Shown: positions 44,143-53,097, counted from the stretch's first letter. The stretch is DNA of 64,000 nucleotides from Thermococcus paralvinellae (GCF_000517445.1 NZ_CP006965.1:1278681-1342680); one strand, 5' to 3'. Program-made: numbers and translations. The notes: a model not told the origin generated them from the letters alone.

Positions 44143-44490
44143 TTATTCACCCAAGTGCTTGAGTGCGATCTTCAAAATCTCCCTTATATGCTCGTCATCC
44201 AAACGGTAGAAGACATTCTTTCCTTCTCTTCTATAACTAACAATTCTCCTATCCTTTAAAACTCTAAGCTGATGGGAAATCGCTGAAACTGATAGACCAG
44301 TAATGTTTGATAAATCGCAGGTGCAGAGTTCTTCTTCCATTAGGGCTAACAAAATCTTAAGCCTCGTTGCATCGCCAAATGAATCAAAGAAGTTTGCCAT
44401 TTCTACTATCAACTCATCATTTGGAAGCTTTTCTTTAACTTTAGCAATCTTTTCTTCATGTTCCTCATAAACCTTACACACTTCTACCAT
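44143..44490 (-). CDS. ArsR/SmtB family metal-responsive repressor (CadC-like)
   Basis: A 115-residue winged-helix repressor. ELCTCDLSNITGL holds the alpha-3 metal-binding pair (CxC) typical of CadC and ZiaR, followed by the recognition helix SVSAISHQLRVLK and wing YRREGKNVFYRLDDEHI. An N-terminal Cys (EVCKVYEEHEEK) may complete the site. The start at 44490 follows AGGTGATGAA. A 20-bp palindrome lies over the promoter. Regulates its operon with zntA (inference). Confidence 0.93.
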   Translation of the reverse strand: MVEVCKVYEEHEEKIAKVKEKLPNDELIVEMANFFDSFGDATRLKILLALMEEELCTCDLSNITGLSVSAISHQLRVLKDRRIVSYRREGKNVFYRLDDEHIREILKIALKHLGE

Positions 44491-44505
44491 TTTCATCACC
44501 TTCTC

Positions 44506-44537
44506 ATTTGAGCAATTGTGCAAATATTCTTATAAAT
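44506..44537 (-). promoter_or_regulatory. arsR-zntA promoter with ArsR-type operator palindrome
   Basis: ATTTGAGCAATTGTGCAAAT (44506-44525) is palindromic at 16 of 20 positions and has the A/T-rich TTTG...CAAA form of SmtB/CadC operators. It lies just downstream of a TATA box (44529-44537, minus strand TTTATAAG) and covers the transcript start. Confidence 0.7.
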
Positions 44538-44565
44538 GTTTTTGGACAAAAGTGTATAGGGGGAA

Positions 44566-45468
44566 TCACTCCAAAGAGAGAAGGTACACTCCAAAAAACA
44601 TCAAAATGCCAAATAATGCTTTAATAACTGTAAAATTTTCCCCCAAGATCAAGAAAGCAAAGATAGCTCCAATTAAAGAGGAGGTCGAGAAGATTGCTCC
44701 TGTTTTCATGGCTCCGATTTCCCTCAATGCAAAGAGAAACAAGATAATGGAAAAGCCTATGCTAAAAGCTCCAACCGTTAAAATGTATGGGAGGCTTTGA
44801 AGCGGAATGTAGAAGGGAATCCCAATTAGAGAAGCCAAAATTAATAGCGCACTCCCTCCAAACAGTCCTTTTAGTGAAGTTACCAAGAGCAGATCCCGCT
44901 TAACGCTTAGCAACTTGCTCAAATTATTGTCTATTGCCCATGAAAGACCTGCCAAGATTATTAAAATATTCCCAAGGATGCCTTTGCTCAGCTCTACTTC
45001 CCTAAAGTTTTCCGTCGAGATAACAACGGCTCCAATCAAGATTAGGAGAATTCCGAGAATGCTTCTTCTTGAGGCTTTTTCTTTAAAGATTAAGAGAGCG
45101 ATTAAAACTGTGAACAATGTTTCAGTATTGAGTAGAAGGGATGCATTGACCGCTGTTGTTTTATCAAGTCCAAACATAAAGGAGAGTGGTGCCAAAAAAG
45201 AGCCAAATAGCACTATAAAAGCTAATAGCAGGAGGTCTCGCCTTGAGAAGTGTTCTTGGGTTTTAACTTTAAATTCAAACCTTTCGAGGATTTTATCCTT
45301 AAGTGGTGTGAAACGGAGAAGCATTAGAACTATTCCAGCCGTTAGATAAATGCTCCCTGCTACAATCATTGGATGGGCATCTCTAAGGGCGATTTTGTTC
45401 AGCGTTGAGCTTATTCCAAAGAGCAGTGCTGCTAAGAGAGCGCTCACATAGCCATAATGGTGAGTCAT
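44566..45468 (-). CDS. EamA/DMT-family transporter
   Basis: A 300-residue membrane protein with ten spans in two repeats of five, ending LFALREIGAMKTGAIFSTSS and LILGENFTVIKALFGILMFF, the EamA family pattern. It exports or imports a small metabolite; substrate not predictable. No ribosome site; a TATA box near 45491-45500 lies 28 bases upstream, so the message is leaderless. The 3' end lies about 30 bases from the arsR promoter. Confidence 0.88.
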   Translation of the reverse strand: MTHHYGYVSALLAALLFGISSTLNKIALRDAHPMIVAGSIYLTAGIVLMLLRFTPLKDKILERFEFKVKTQEHFSRRDLLLLAFIVLFGSFLAPLSFMFGLDKTTAVNASLLLNTETLFTVLIALLIFKEKASRRSILGILLILIGAVVISTENFREVELSKGILGNILIILAGLSWAIDNNLSKLLSVKRDLLLVTSLKGLFGGSALLILASLIGIPFYIPLQSLPYILTVGAFSIGFSIILFLFALREIGAMKTGAIFSTSSLIGAIFAFLILGENFTVIKALFGILMFFGVYLLSLE

Positions 45469-45557
45469 GGTAGTAACTCTAAAATAAAGCCCTTATAAGT
45501 TTAGTTCACACGAAAAAGAGGAAGGTAATACAAAATTGCACTCTTTCAGCCAAAGTG

Positions 45558-45573
45558 TCACGCTAATGCGTGA
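45558..45573. repeat. Hairpin TCACGC-TAAT-GCGTGA
   Basis: A perfect 6-bp inverted repeat with a 4-base loop in the 205-base gap between the YHS protein gene and the DMT transporter. It may be an operator or transcript-end hairpin. Otherwise this gap is A/T-rich and I see no gene in it. Confidence 0.35.
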
Positions 45574-45673
45574 AGAACTCCATACAAACTAGAGTCGGCA
45601 GAAAGAAAAAGCATTAATATTAAAATGCATGCTCATTCATCGGCAGTAATCCATAAAGGAAAAGTAAAGAAGA

Positions 45674-45892
45674 TTAATGGCAGCAACAGCCGTGCCCTCT
45701 GCCATGTTTATGAGTATGAGAATGCATGCCGTGCTCGTGCTTCATTCCCTCTTCCTTGACGTATTTCTCAGGATTTGCTTCAAATTGAGCTTTGCAGTGT
45801 GGAGAGCAGAAGTAGTAAGTCTTTTCACCGTACTCCACTTTGAACTCGGTTTCTTCACTAACTTCCATTCCGCAGACTGGGTCTATGGGCAT
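45674..45892 (-). CDS. YHS-domain metal-binding protein with His/Cys tail
   Basis: A 72-residue protein. The YHS domain (MPIDPVCGMEVSEETE, then YYFCSPHCKAQFEANPEKY) binds copper or other soft metals. The tail is His-rich and ends GCCCH. Start at 45892 after GGAGGTGG. Directly downstream of copZ, so both are likely part of one copper-handling operon. Confidence 0.9.
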   Translation of the reverse strand: MPIDPVCGMEVSEETEFKVEYGEKTYYFCSPHCKAQFEANPEKYVKEEGMKHEHGMHSHTHKHGRGHGCCCH

Positions 45893-45893
45893 T

Positions 45894-46100
45894 TCAAGCC
45901 ACCTCCGCTTCGTATCCAAACTTTGCAACCGCGCTGATTAGATCCTCGATCTTGAGCTTTGACTCATCGTACTCGACGACCGCGGTCTTGTTCTCGAGGC
46001 TAACCTCTGCTTTGGCACCAATTTTTTCCAAAGCCCTCTTAATTGTCATTACACAGTGCTGACAACTCATATTGTTGATCTTCAAAACAACCTTTGCCAT
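45894..46100 (-). CDS. copZ: CopZ-like copper chaperone (HMA domain)
   Basis: A 68-residue heavy-metal-associated domain with MSCQHC as the metal-binding motif near residues 10-15. Cytoplasmic carrier delivering Cu+ to a CopA-type ATPase. The YHS gene starts within 2 bases of its stop. Confidence 0.92.
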   Translation of the reverse strand: MAKVVLKINNMSCQHCVMTIKRALEKIGAKAEVSLENKTAVVEYDESKLKIEDLISAVAKFGYEAEVA

Positions 46101-46196
46101 TCAAATCACCAATATGGACTAATCGTGAAAGCTTATTGCTCTTATTCTTTACAAAGTGGGAACAGAAAAAGATTGAAACTTTAAAAACTGGCAAAT

Positions 46197-46580
46197 TTAT
46201 AATGAGTCGATTATCTCCTTGAGTTTCTCCTCCATCGGTCGCATAAGCTCGACAACCTCTTCACCAGCTATTCTCCAAGCGACACTTGGAAGCCCAATGC
46301 CGATGTAAACTCCATCCTCTCTGACATAGCCGAAAGCCGTGCAAGGCATTAAAGCACCAATGTTGGGATCAAGCTTAACGAGCTCTGCAACCACTTCACG
46401 GTCGCATATGAAAAGCACATGATAGTCCGCAACGATTCCATCTTCCCTCTCCACTATGCTTACTGGAATTCTCTCTCCTACTATGAGGAAGCCCTCCTCT
46501 TCGATTTTCCTTTTAAGCTCTTCCCAGAGCTCCTCCAAATCCCTCTCAAATCTCCTGACGTAGTAGAACTCCACCACCAT
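46197..46580 (-). CDS. DUF302-family protein
   Basis: A 127-residue protein resembling DUF302: YVRRFERDLEELWEELKRKI, then an LFICDREVVAELVKLDPNIG segment and ALMPCTAFGYVREDG. DUF302 proteins are often encoded next to heavy-metal genes; function unknown. Start at ATG 46580, in the context GGACGGGGTGATG; an upstream in-frame start at 46604 is possible. No signal peptide. Confidence 0.8.
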   Translation of the reverse strand: MVVEFYYVRRFERDLEELWEELKRKIEEEGFLIVGERIPVSIVEREDGIVADYHVLFICDREVVAELVKLDPNIGALMPCTAFGYVREDGVYIGIGLPSVAWRIAGEEVVELMRPMEEKLKEIIDSL

Positions 46581-46799
46581 CACCCCGTCCCCACCATTAT
46601 GCATCTGTAAAAACTATATTCAACACCTTGACTTTCCAAAATATTCACTTAATTTGAACTCAGGCTCATCCTTTTTATACGTTGTTGAACAAAAATGGGT
46701 AAAAGGATACCAAAGCTTCTTCAAAACCCTGGAGAAGCATGCAAAAGTATTAAAGCCAATAAGACGCTTGTGCAGAGAGCTAAGTACTTAGGGCAATGT

Positions 46800-46823
46800 A
46801 ACACGGAACAAGAGAAGAAAAAG
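46800..46823 (-). terminator. Pyrimidine-rich terminator after sufD
   Basis: On the minus strand, the bases after the sufD stop read CTTTTTCTTCTCTTG, consistent with an archaeal T-rich terminator. The remaining space to 46580 has a possible plus-strand TATA (46671-46680) but no gene I can support. Confidence 0.4.
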
Positions 46824-47969
46824 TCAAAGCAGGCCCTCGATGAGCTCCAATATGTTGCCCCTGGCCTTGCCCCTGAGGCGCTTCAGGTGGCCGCTCAAGG
46901 CCTCACCGATGCCGTGAATGAAGAGGTTCAATGCCTCCTCACTCTCAAGTCCGCGCGAGCGGAGGTAGAAGAGGGCATCCTCATCGAACTGCCTCACCGC
47001 GGATGAATGGGCAGCGGCTTCGATTTCTCCGGTGTCGACCTCAAGCATCGGCACGCTCACACCGAGGGAGCCCTCGTCCATAATGGTTATCTGCGAAATT
47101 ACCTCGCTCACCGAGTTTCTCGCACTCTCGAAGACCTTCGCAACGCCCCTGTGGATAGCCCAGCCGTTCTGGTAAGAGAACCCATGAACCCTAGTCTCGC
47201 TAATGGTTCTCTCGCCATACTGTAGGACGTTAGTGAGATAGTCAACGGAAGAGCCCACCGCTATAGGCATGCCCCTCAGGATAAGCTCGCTCTTTGCTCC
47301 TTCGAGAGAGTAGTCCTCGCGGTGGTGGCTCATCTTGCCGCCACTGATAACGGTGAAGGCTTTGACTCTGGTTCCTTCTCCGAGGCTCGCCCTCAGGAGG
47401 TAGTGCGACAAGCTTTTGTGCTTTCCGACAGTGAGTATCTCAAGCTCGGCGTTTTTGGCTTTAAGCTCGATCACCAGGGATTTTGCTCCTTCTTCGCTCA
47501 AATCGTGGATGATTATTGGCGCCTTCACGCCCTCAGCCTCTATGCTGATGTGGTGGCTGATGAAGGCCTTCTCCGATAGATGCGATACTACCACAAGCGG
47601 CTCGAGAAGGTCTTCAGTTATCCTCAGCGTGTAGGACTTCTTGAGTGCATAAAAGTGGAAGCCAAGGATTCTTGACTCCTCTGGACTTGAGAGGCCGAGC
47701 GTCCCTTCTTCAAGCACAATGCCCTTTGGAAGGTTAAAGCTCGCCTCACTTCCTGAGAGAAGGACGTGTGCCTTAATCTTTACTTCTCCGGCCTTTGTCT
47801 CCGTCGGGAGCCTAAGTGGTGAGTTTTCCTCAAAGAGCCTCCACTTGGTGTAGCTCTTTATGGTCGGACTGTCGCCGTACTTCTGGTACTCAAGCTTTTG
47901 CAGCTTTTCTAGGGTAATCCCGTTAGAGAGTCCTTTAGGACGCTCTTTAGAGAGCCTGTTAAGGCGCAT
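46824..47969 (-). CDS. sufD: SUF Fe-S assembly protein SufD
   Basis: Scaffold-associated subunit of the SufBCD complex. The 381-residue protein is a SufB/SufD-type beta-helix, with SRGLESEEALNLFIHGIGEAL near the C-terminus and SHHISIEAEGVKAPII in the middle. It starts at the sufB stop (TGATG-type overlap). Last gene of sufC-sufB-sufD. Base composition is more GC-rich than the neighbouring metal genes, in line with high expression. Confidence 0.94.
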   Translation of the reverse strand: MRLNRLSKERPKGLSNGITLEKLQKLEYQKYGDSPTIKSYTKWRLFEENSPLRLPTETKAGEVKIKAHVLLSGSEASFNLPKGIVLEEGTLGLSSPEESRILGFHFYALKKSYTLRITEDLLEPLVVVSHLSEKAFISHHISIEAEGVKAPIIIHDLSEEGAKSLVIELKAKNAELEILTVGKHKSLSHYLLRASLGEGTRVKAFTVISGGKMSHHREDYSLEGAKSELILRGMPIAVGSSVDYLTNVLQYGERTISETRVHGFSYQNGWAIHRGVAKVFESARNSVSEVISQITIMDEGSLGVSVPMLEVDTGEIEAAAHSSAVRQFDEDALFYLRSRGLESEEALNLFIHGIGEALSGHLKRLRGKARGNILELIEGLL

Positions 47970-49393
47970 CAGCCAACACCTCCGACCTCGCTAAATTCAA
48001 GCTCTATGACCTTCTTGAGTACCTCAACGTACTCAAAGGGCAGACCTTCGAGAATTTCACTTATGAAACCAAGCACTATAAGGCTCTTCGCTTCCTCCTC
48101 ACTTATTCCGCGCGAGTTCATATAGAAGAGCTTGTCTTCACTAAGCTTTCCAGTGGTGGCTTCGTGGATTATGCTTGCGCTCGGCTCGTCGTTCTGGTTG
48201 TGTGGATATGTGTAGGCCTTGCTCTCCTCGTCGAGTATGAGTGAGTCACAAGATACCGTCGCCGTCGAATTTTTAGCTCCCTTCAAGATCCTCACAAGAC
48301 CGCGGTAGATGTTTATTCCACCGTTGGCGCTTATGCTCTTCGAGACTATCTTTGAGCTGGTGTTCGGAGCTAAATGTATTGTCTTTGCTCCGGTATCCTT
48401 AAGGAACGGCCCATTGCTGAGGGAGACGACATACTGGGCTGTTCTGGCACCTTCTCCTTTGAGAATGCTCGAGGGGTAGGTGTAGGTTATCCTACTCCCT
48501 ATGCTGCCCTCAATCCACTCTACGTAGGCGTTCTCCTCGATAATAGCTCGCTTGTTATTGAAGTTTATTACATTGCGGCTCCAATTCTGTATCGTAGTGA
48601 ACTTGACGGTCGCTCCCTTGTGGGCGTATATCTCGACCATTCCGTCGTGGAAGGAGAAGCCCTTGTACATTGGAGCTGAACAGCCCTCTATAAAGTGTAT
48701 GTAGCTCCCCTCGTCGGCAACCAAAAGAGTGTGCTCGAACTGTCCCTCCAATGCAGAGCCTATGACGAAGAAAGCCTCAACGGGGAAGGGAATTCTCACT
48801 CCCTTAGGCACATAAACAAAAACTCCCCCGCTCCAGAGGGCGTGATGTAAAGCAGAAAACTTGTGCTCTCCAGCTGGAAAGACTCTGCCGAAGTACTTCT
48901 TCACTAAATCCGGGTATCTCTTTACTGCCTCCTCCATTGGAATCATAATTATGCCCTTCTTCTCAAACTCCTCCTTGAGCTTCGAATATACGCTCTCGCT
49001 GTCGAATACAGCAGTTAAGCCTGAGAGGAACTTCTTTTCAATCTCTGGAATGTTAAGTCTCTCGAATGTTCTCCTGATGTTCTCTGGCAAATCATCCCAG
49101 TCCTTTACCTCGTTCCCTATCTCTGGCTTGGAATAAAGGACTAAACTCTCAAGATCAAGCTCTTCTACTCCAACAATCCATTTAGGCATCGGCAGCTTGT
49201 AGAAGAGCTCTAAAGCCTTGAGCCTGTGTCTGAGCATCCACTCCGGCTCGCCTTTTATCCTTGAGAGCTCCTCAACCATGTCTTTTGTCAGCTCTCCCTT
49301 GAGCTCTATCTCTTTTGGATAGGGCACTGCAGTCCCAAGTATTTCCTCGAGTGAACCAGCCTTGAGGATTTCTTGAAGTTTAGACTGTTCCAT
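47969..49393 (-). CDS. sufB: SUF Fe-S assembly scaffold SufB
   Basis: Core scaffold on which the Fe-S cluster forms. The 474-residue protein holds the beta-helix with HTLLVADEGSYIHFIEGCSA, ENAYVEWIEGSIGSRI and NSRGISEEEAKSLIVLGFI, diagnostic of SufB. Overlaps the end of sufC by 14 bases, so translation is coupled. Confidence 0.96.
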   Translation of the reverse strand: MEQSKLQEILKAGSLEEILGTAVPYPKEIELKGELTKDMVEELSRIKGEPEWMLRHRLKALELFYKLPMPKWIVGVEELDLESLVLYSKPEIGNEVKDWDDLPENIRRTFERLNIPEIEKKFLSGLTAVFDSESVYSKLKEEFEKKGIIMIPMEEAVKRYPDLVKKYFGRVFPAGEHKFSALHHALWSGGVFVYVPKGVRIPFPVEAFFVIGSALEGQFEHTLLVADEGSYIHFIEGCSAPMYKGFSFHDGMVEIYAHKGATVKFTTIQNWSRNVINFNNKRAIIEENAYVEWIEGSIGSRITYTYPSSILKGEGARTAQYVVSLSNGPFLKDTGAKTIHLAPNTSSKIVSKSISANGGINIYRGLVRILKGAKNSTATVSCDSLILDEESKAYTYPHNQNDEPSASIIHEATTGKLSEDKLFYMNSRGISEEEAKSLIVLGFISEILEGLPFEYVEVLKKVIELEFSEVGGVG

Positions 49394-50114
49394 ATTCTTC
49401 CACCGCCGTGAAGCCCTTTTCTTCGATGATTTTTACCAGCTCCACACCGCCAGAAGCCACGAGCTTGCCGTCCTTGAGAACGTGAACTCTCTGGGCGTTG
49501 AGGTATTCTAGAATCCTGCCATAGTGAGTTATGAGCAGAATTGAAGTCCCTTCTCTGTGGAGCCTGTCAATTATGCCTGCTATAACCTTGAGCGAATCAA
49601 CATCAACACCGCTATCAGGCTCGTCAAGGATTAAGAGCTTAGGCTTCACGAGGTAAGCTTGGAGCATTTCAAGCTTCTTCCTTTCTCCACCAGAGAAGCC
49701 AACGTTGAGCTCCCTTGACAGTACTGAGCTGTCTAAGCCAAGTTCCTCAACAGCATTGAAAATTATCTCATACGCCTCAACCTCATCTATGTCTCTCAGA
49801 TTCTTCAGCATCCTCTGGAGGAACTGGATAACTTTAACACCCTCGACCTCTACCGGATGCTGGAAGCTGAGAAATATCCCCTTCTTTGCTCTCTTCTCTG
49901 GCTTCATCTCAGTTATATCCTCGCCTTCAAAGAGTATTCTACCTTTCACAACCTTGTATCTTGGATGGCCCGCTATAGTTAAAGCCAGCGTTGATTTTCC
50001 GCTTCCATTAGGTCCCATGACGACGTGAAGCTCGCCCTCACCAATGCTAAGCGTAATCCCTCTAAGTATTTCCTTATCCATAACTTTGACGTGTAAATCT
50101 TCCACTTTCATCAT
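49380..50114 (-). CDS. sufC: SUF Fe-S assembly ATPase SufC
   Basis: ABC-type ATPase of the SufBCD complex; 244 residues. Walker A GPNGSGKSTLALTIAG, signature FSGGERKKLE, Walker B LLILDEPDSGVDVD and the H-loop ILLITHYGRI are all present. Start at 50114 (or the adjacent ATG 50111), after GGTGATGAAC. First gene of the operon; its promoter carries the shared element at 50177-50193. Confidence 0.96.
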   Translation of the reverse strand: MMKVEDLHVKVMDKEILRGITLSIGEGELHVVMGPNGSGKSTLALTIAGHPRYKVVKGRILFEGEDITEMKPEKRAKKGIFLSFQHPVEVEGVKVIQFLQRMLKNLRDIDEVEAYEIIFNAVEELGLDSSVLSRELNVGFSGGERKKLEMLQAYLVKPKLLILDEPDSGVDVDSLKVIAGIIDRLHREGTSILLITHYGRILEYLNAQRVHVLKDGKLVASGGVELVKIIEEKGFTAVEEYGTV

Positions 50115-50159
50115 GTTCATCACCGTCCTCTATATACACGAAATTGGGTAGAAAAGTTC

Positions 50160-50193
50160 ACTTTTAAAACCTTTCTTCACAAATGTGTGTAAT
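50160..50193 (-). promoter_or_regulatory. sufC promoter with shared sulfur-regulon element
   Basis: The element TACACACATTTGTGAAG (minus strand, 50193-50177 plus an A/T flank) ends five bases before a TATA-like GGTTTTAAAAG. The same element lies upstream of the thiF-like gene (52376-52392) and sufS (59909-59925). Confidence 0.55.
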
Positions 50194-50269
50194 GAAAATG
50201 CAGAAATTAGTCGAGTCAAGTAAAGAAACCGAAAAAGAGAAGAGTTAGTGGGAGTTTGTTAACGCTTCC

Positions 50270-51367
50270 TCAGAGGTTTGAGCTGTCCATTTTCTCCAGC
50301 TCCTCGAGTATTCTCTGGAACTCCTCAGCCTTCCCTTGCGTTACAACCCTCTCAGGTCTGAAGGGGCAGTCGCAGTAGGGATATTCCAAAAAAGCTTGAT
50401 ACGTCCCGATTTCCCTCGCTATCTTAACTATCTCCTCCTTATCCATTCCCAAAAGCGGTCTGTGTATTGGAAAGCGAACACTCATGGTCTCAAAGTAAAG
50501 GTTAGCCAACGTCTGGGAAGCCACTTGGCCAAGAGAATCACCCGTCACAATACCCAATGCACCTTTTTCTTTCGCTATCTCCGCTGCTCTCCTCAGCATT
50601 GCTATCTTACACACGACACACGTCCATTCTCTCATATTGAGTCTGTTTAATGCCACAACATATGCCTTCAAAACTTCAAAGTGGTTCTCCACGATGAGCT
50701 CAATGTCCCTTGGGGAGTAATCATTGAGTATTTCAACGGTCTTCTCAACAACTTTCCTCGCATTTTTTCCTTGGTCGAAGTGAACCGCTATAATCTCTGC
50801 TCCCCTTTTCATCATAAGAAATGCTGCCACTGGAGAATCAATGCCGCCGCTTAAAAGGGCAACAACTTTTCCTTGGGTGCTTACAGGAAGGCCGCCAACA
50901 CCTTTGATCTTTTCAAAGAAAACGTAGGCCTTTTTCTTTATAATTTCAATGCCTATTGTGAGCTCTGGATTTTCCAGATCAACTTTCCAGCCGAATTCTT
51001 TCACAACAAATGCTCCAATTTCCCTGTTAACTTCAACAGAAGTTTTGAGAAAAGTCTTATCTAATCGCTGGGTTTCCACTTTGAAGCTCTTTGGATTCAG
51101 ACCTTTCAAGGCTTCTCTTAAATAGTTCGGCACTTCCTCGTAGCTCATCCCTCTCGCTGGTGAAACCGAAACAACACCCGGAACTTTTGCAATGATTTTA
51201 GCAGCTTCATCAGGAGCATCAACTAAAATCCTTCCTCGAATTAGCTCTGCTTTTGCTTCAATCCCTTTTCTTCTTAAAGCAGCTAAAATGTTCTCCATGA
51301 GCTTCTTCTCAAATTCTCTCCTTCTCCCCCTTTTTACTGCTATCTCACCATAGCGAACTAGTATCAT
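50270..51367 (-). CDS. thiI: tRNA 4-thiouridine synthetase ThiI
   Basis: A 365-residue sulfurtransferase that thiolates U8 in tRNA. N-terminal ferredoxin-like and THUMP domain (about 1-165) are followed by a PP-loop ATPase, VVALLSGGIDSPVAAFLMM. Cysteines occur in TCVVCKIAML and YPYCDCPF; there is no C-terminal rhodanese domain, as in archaeal forms. Start at 51367, after GGTGGTTGAG and overlapping nothing. Downstream of the E1-like gene in the same transcript. Confidence 0.94.
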   Translation of the reverse strand: MILVRYGEIAVKRGRRREFEKKLMENILAALRRKGIEAKAELIRGRILVDAPDEAAKIIAKVPGVVSVSPARGMSYEEVPNYLREALKGLNPKSFKVETQRLDKTFLKTSVEVNREIGAFVVKEFGWKVDLENPELTIGIEIIKKKAYVFFEKIKGVGGLPVSTQGKVVALLSGGIDSPVAAFLMMKRGAEIIAVHFDQGKNARKVVEKTVEILNDYSPRDIELIVENHFEVLKAYVVALNRLNMREWTCVVCKIAMLRRAAEIAKEKGALGIVTGDSLGQVASQTLANLYFETMSVRFPIHRPLLGMDKEEIVKIAREIGTYQAFLEYPYCDCPFRPERVVTQGKAEEFQRILEELEKMDSSNL

Positions 51368-51368
51368 C

Positions 51369-52328
51369 TCAACCACCTAAATAACGTGCAAAGAAGTTTT
51401 TAGCTTCTTTTTCGTCTTCTGCTCCTCTAACTACCATCCTTCCGCTCTTAAAGATTAGAATTTCAGCATAGTCATCCTCAAACTGTATGAACTGCGAAGT
51501 CTTGAGGTATTCCTTACCCAGAGCTTCAAGCCTCTTAGCCAGCTCATCAAGGTTTACAGACATCTTCTCAGGTGGTGTTACTTGGATTGAGCCGTCGCAC
51601 ATCCTCTCAATTTTCATCTGCTTTTCCAAGAACGTGAAGTTGTGCCTAACGCAGACTTCACAGTCATCTCTTCTTGGAATCTCTATCTTCTCAAAATCTA
51701 AGGTCTTTGTATCAAAGAATATCATCTCACTCTTCACTTTCTCTCCCAAGAGAATTTTCACAGCTAAGGCAACAGCTAGTGATGCAGCCAAAGGAGGAAC
51801 ATAGCTCATTATTCCAGCGACTGCACAAGTAGGCATAGGTCTTGAGGGCAGTTTGGGCATCAGACAGCGGAAGCAGGCAGTCTTCCCTGGGATTATTGGC
51901 ATTATATTGCCATAAGTGCTTAAGACTCCAACATAAATCCACGGTTTGCCGTTCTTAACGCAGTAGTCGTTTATGACTTGGCGCGTGTAGATGTTGTCTG
52001 TTCCGTCAATAATCAAGTCAGCTTCATCCAAGAGGCTTACAGTTGATGGATTTAAGTCCTCAAAATAACCCTTAACGCCGAATTTTTCCTTTAGAACTTC
52101 AACCTTTGGTTTTTCCACATCTTCTTCGTCATAGATAGTTCTCGGTAGGTCATTGTAATCCACAAAGTCCCTATCAACGACTATAATCTCACCAACGCCC
52201 ACTTTTTTCAGAAAATAAACCTCCCAGCTCCCAAGAGCACCAGCACCTACTACTGCAACTTTAGATTTCATGAGCTTCTTTTGACCTTCTAAACCGATGA
52301 TTGGGAAGTGCCTCGAAAATATCTCCAT
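51369..52328 (-). CDS. E1-like adenylyltransferase (ThiF/MoeB family) with extra C-terminal domain
   Basis: Adenylates the C-terminus of a ubiquitin-like sulfur carrier such as MoaD, ThiS or SAMP. The 319-residue protein has VAVVGAGALGSWEVYFL (ATP), IDGTDNIYTRQV, a Zn site CFRC/CEVC and the catalytic-type Cys in MPTCAVAGIMS. Beyond residue 255 comes an extra domain of about 64 residues (FKSGRMVVRGAEDEKEA) also seen in the small protein after sufS. Start at 52328 after AGGTGATGAG. Promoter element at 52376-52392. Confidence 0.92.
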   Translation of the reverse strand: MEIFSRHFPIIGLEGQKKLMKSKVAVVGAGALGSWEVYFLKKVGVGEIIVVDRDFVDYNDLPRTIYDEEDVEKPKVEVLKEKFGVKGYFEDLNPSTVSLLDEADLIIDGTDNIYTRQVINDYCVKNGKPWIYVGVLSTYGNIMPIIPGKTACFRCLMPKLPSRPMPTCAVAGIMSYVPPLAASLAVALAVKILLGEKVKSEMIFFDTKTLDFEKIEIPRRDDCEVCVRHNFTFLEKQMKIERMCDGSIQVTPPEKMSVNLDELAKRLEALGKEYLKTSQFIQFEDDYAEILIFKSGRMVVRGAEDEKEAKNFFARYLGG

Positions 52329-52357
52329 TCTCATCACCTGAAGTCCACTCGTTTCTT

Positions 52358-52392
52358 TTATTTATGAAGTTATCCTCACAAATTTGTGTAAT
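52358..52392 (-). promoter_or_regulatory. Promoter of the E1-like gene with shared sulfur-regulon element
   Basis: TACACAAATTTGTGAGG (minus strand within 52376-52392) contains the perfect palindrome CACAAATTTGTG and lies a few bases upstream of the TATA-like TTCATAAATAAA. Confidence 0.6.
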
Positions 52393-52528
52393 CAACTTAG
52401 ATCTTAGATTCCACATTTTGGCAACTTTTATTTGAGTCAGCTTTTCAATTTATCAAAATAGGAATACTGTAATTTAGTCCATGCACAACTCATATAATCT
52501 AAAGATTAACCAAAAGAAAAGAAAAAAT

Positions 52529-53053
52529 TCAGCCTCCCGCTTGAAGGAGAAGATTTGGAAGCTGCGGCTGTCTCTGGCCGAGCTCCTGGTCAAGCATGAA
52601 AAGCACTTGCGGACTGTCCTTTGCAAACTTGAGCTTATCAACAATCTTCTTGACGTTAGCCTCTTCTTCGACCTGTTCGTTTATGAACCACTCAAGGAAT
52701 GCCCTCGTTGAGTAGTCCTTTTCCTCCTCTGCTAAAGCTGCTAACTCGTTTATGCACTTACTTATGAACTGCTCATGCTTGTATGCAGCCTCAAATGCTG
52801 CCAGCGGGGATTCCCACTCCTTTGGCGGCTGCTCTATCACTTTCAGCTCTACCCTACCATTTCTGTCATAGATGTAATTGTAGAATCTGAGTGCATGTCC
52901 AAGCTCTTCCTCAGCTTGTGCCTTCATCCAGTTAGCGAAGCCTTCTAAGTTAAGATCCTCAAAATAGGCTGCCATTGCAAAGTATAGATATGCAGAATAC
53001 AGCTCCCTGTTGAGCTGCTCATTTAGGGCTTTCAACATTCTTTCGCTCAGCAT
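52529..53053 (-). CDS. ftn: Ferritin
   Basis: A 174-residue non-haem ferritin that oxidises and stores iron as 24-mers. Ferroxidase ligands are visible in [39 protein letters not shown] and [15 protein letters not shown]. Matches the length of Pyrococcus and Archaeoglobus ferritins. Start at 53053, after GGTGATGAAA; the GTG-like start at 53065 is rejected. Strong promoter at 53087-53097. Confidence 0.96.
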   Translation of the reverse strand: MLSERMLKALNEQLNRELYSAYLYFAMAAYFEDLNLEGFANWMKAQAEEELGHALRFYNYIYDRNGRVELKVIEQPPKEWESPLAAFEAAYKHEQFISKCINELAALAEEEKDYSTRAFLEWFINEQVEEEANVKKIVDKLKFAKDSPQVLFMLDQELGQRQPQLPNLLLQAGG

Positions 53054-53086
53054 TTTCATCACCATTTATAACTAAAACGCGTGGGG

Positions 53087-53097
53087 GGTATATAACG
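53087..53097 (-). promoter_or_regulatory. Ferritin TATA box
   Basis: Minus-strand CGTTATATACC; the expected start is near 53070, giving a leader of about 15-20 bases that holds the GGTGAT site. Confidence 0.5.

Noticed and set aside
46695-47006. Plus-strand reading frame of 103 codons with an upstream TATA-like sequence
   Set aside because: Most of it is antisense to sufD, there is no ribosome site, and composition turns unnatural after residue 46. The first 46 residues could be a small gene only if conserved elsewhere.
47007-48679. Several plus-strand frames antisense to sufD and sufB
   Set aside because: The suf genes are more GC-rich, which opens antisense frames by chance; none has a ribosome site.
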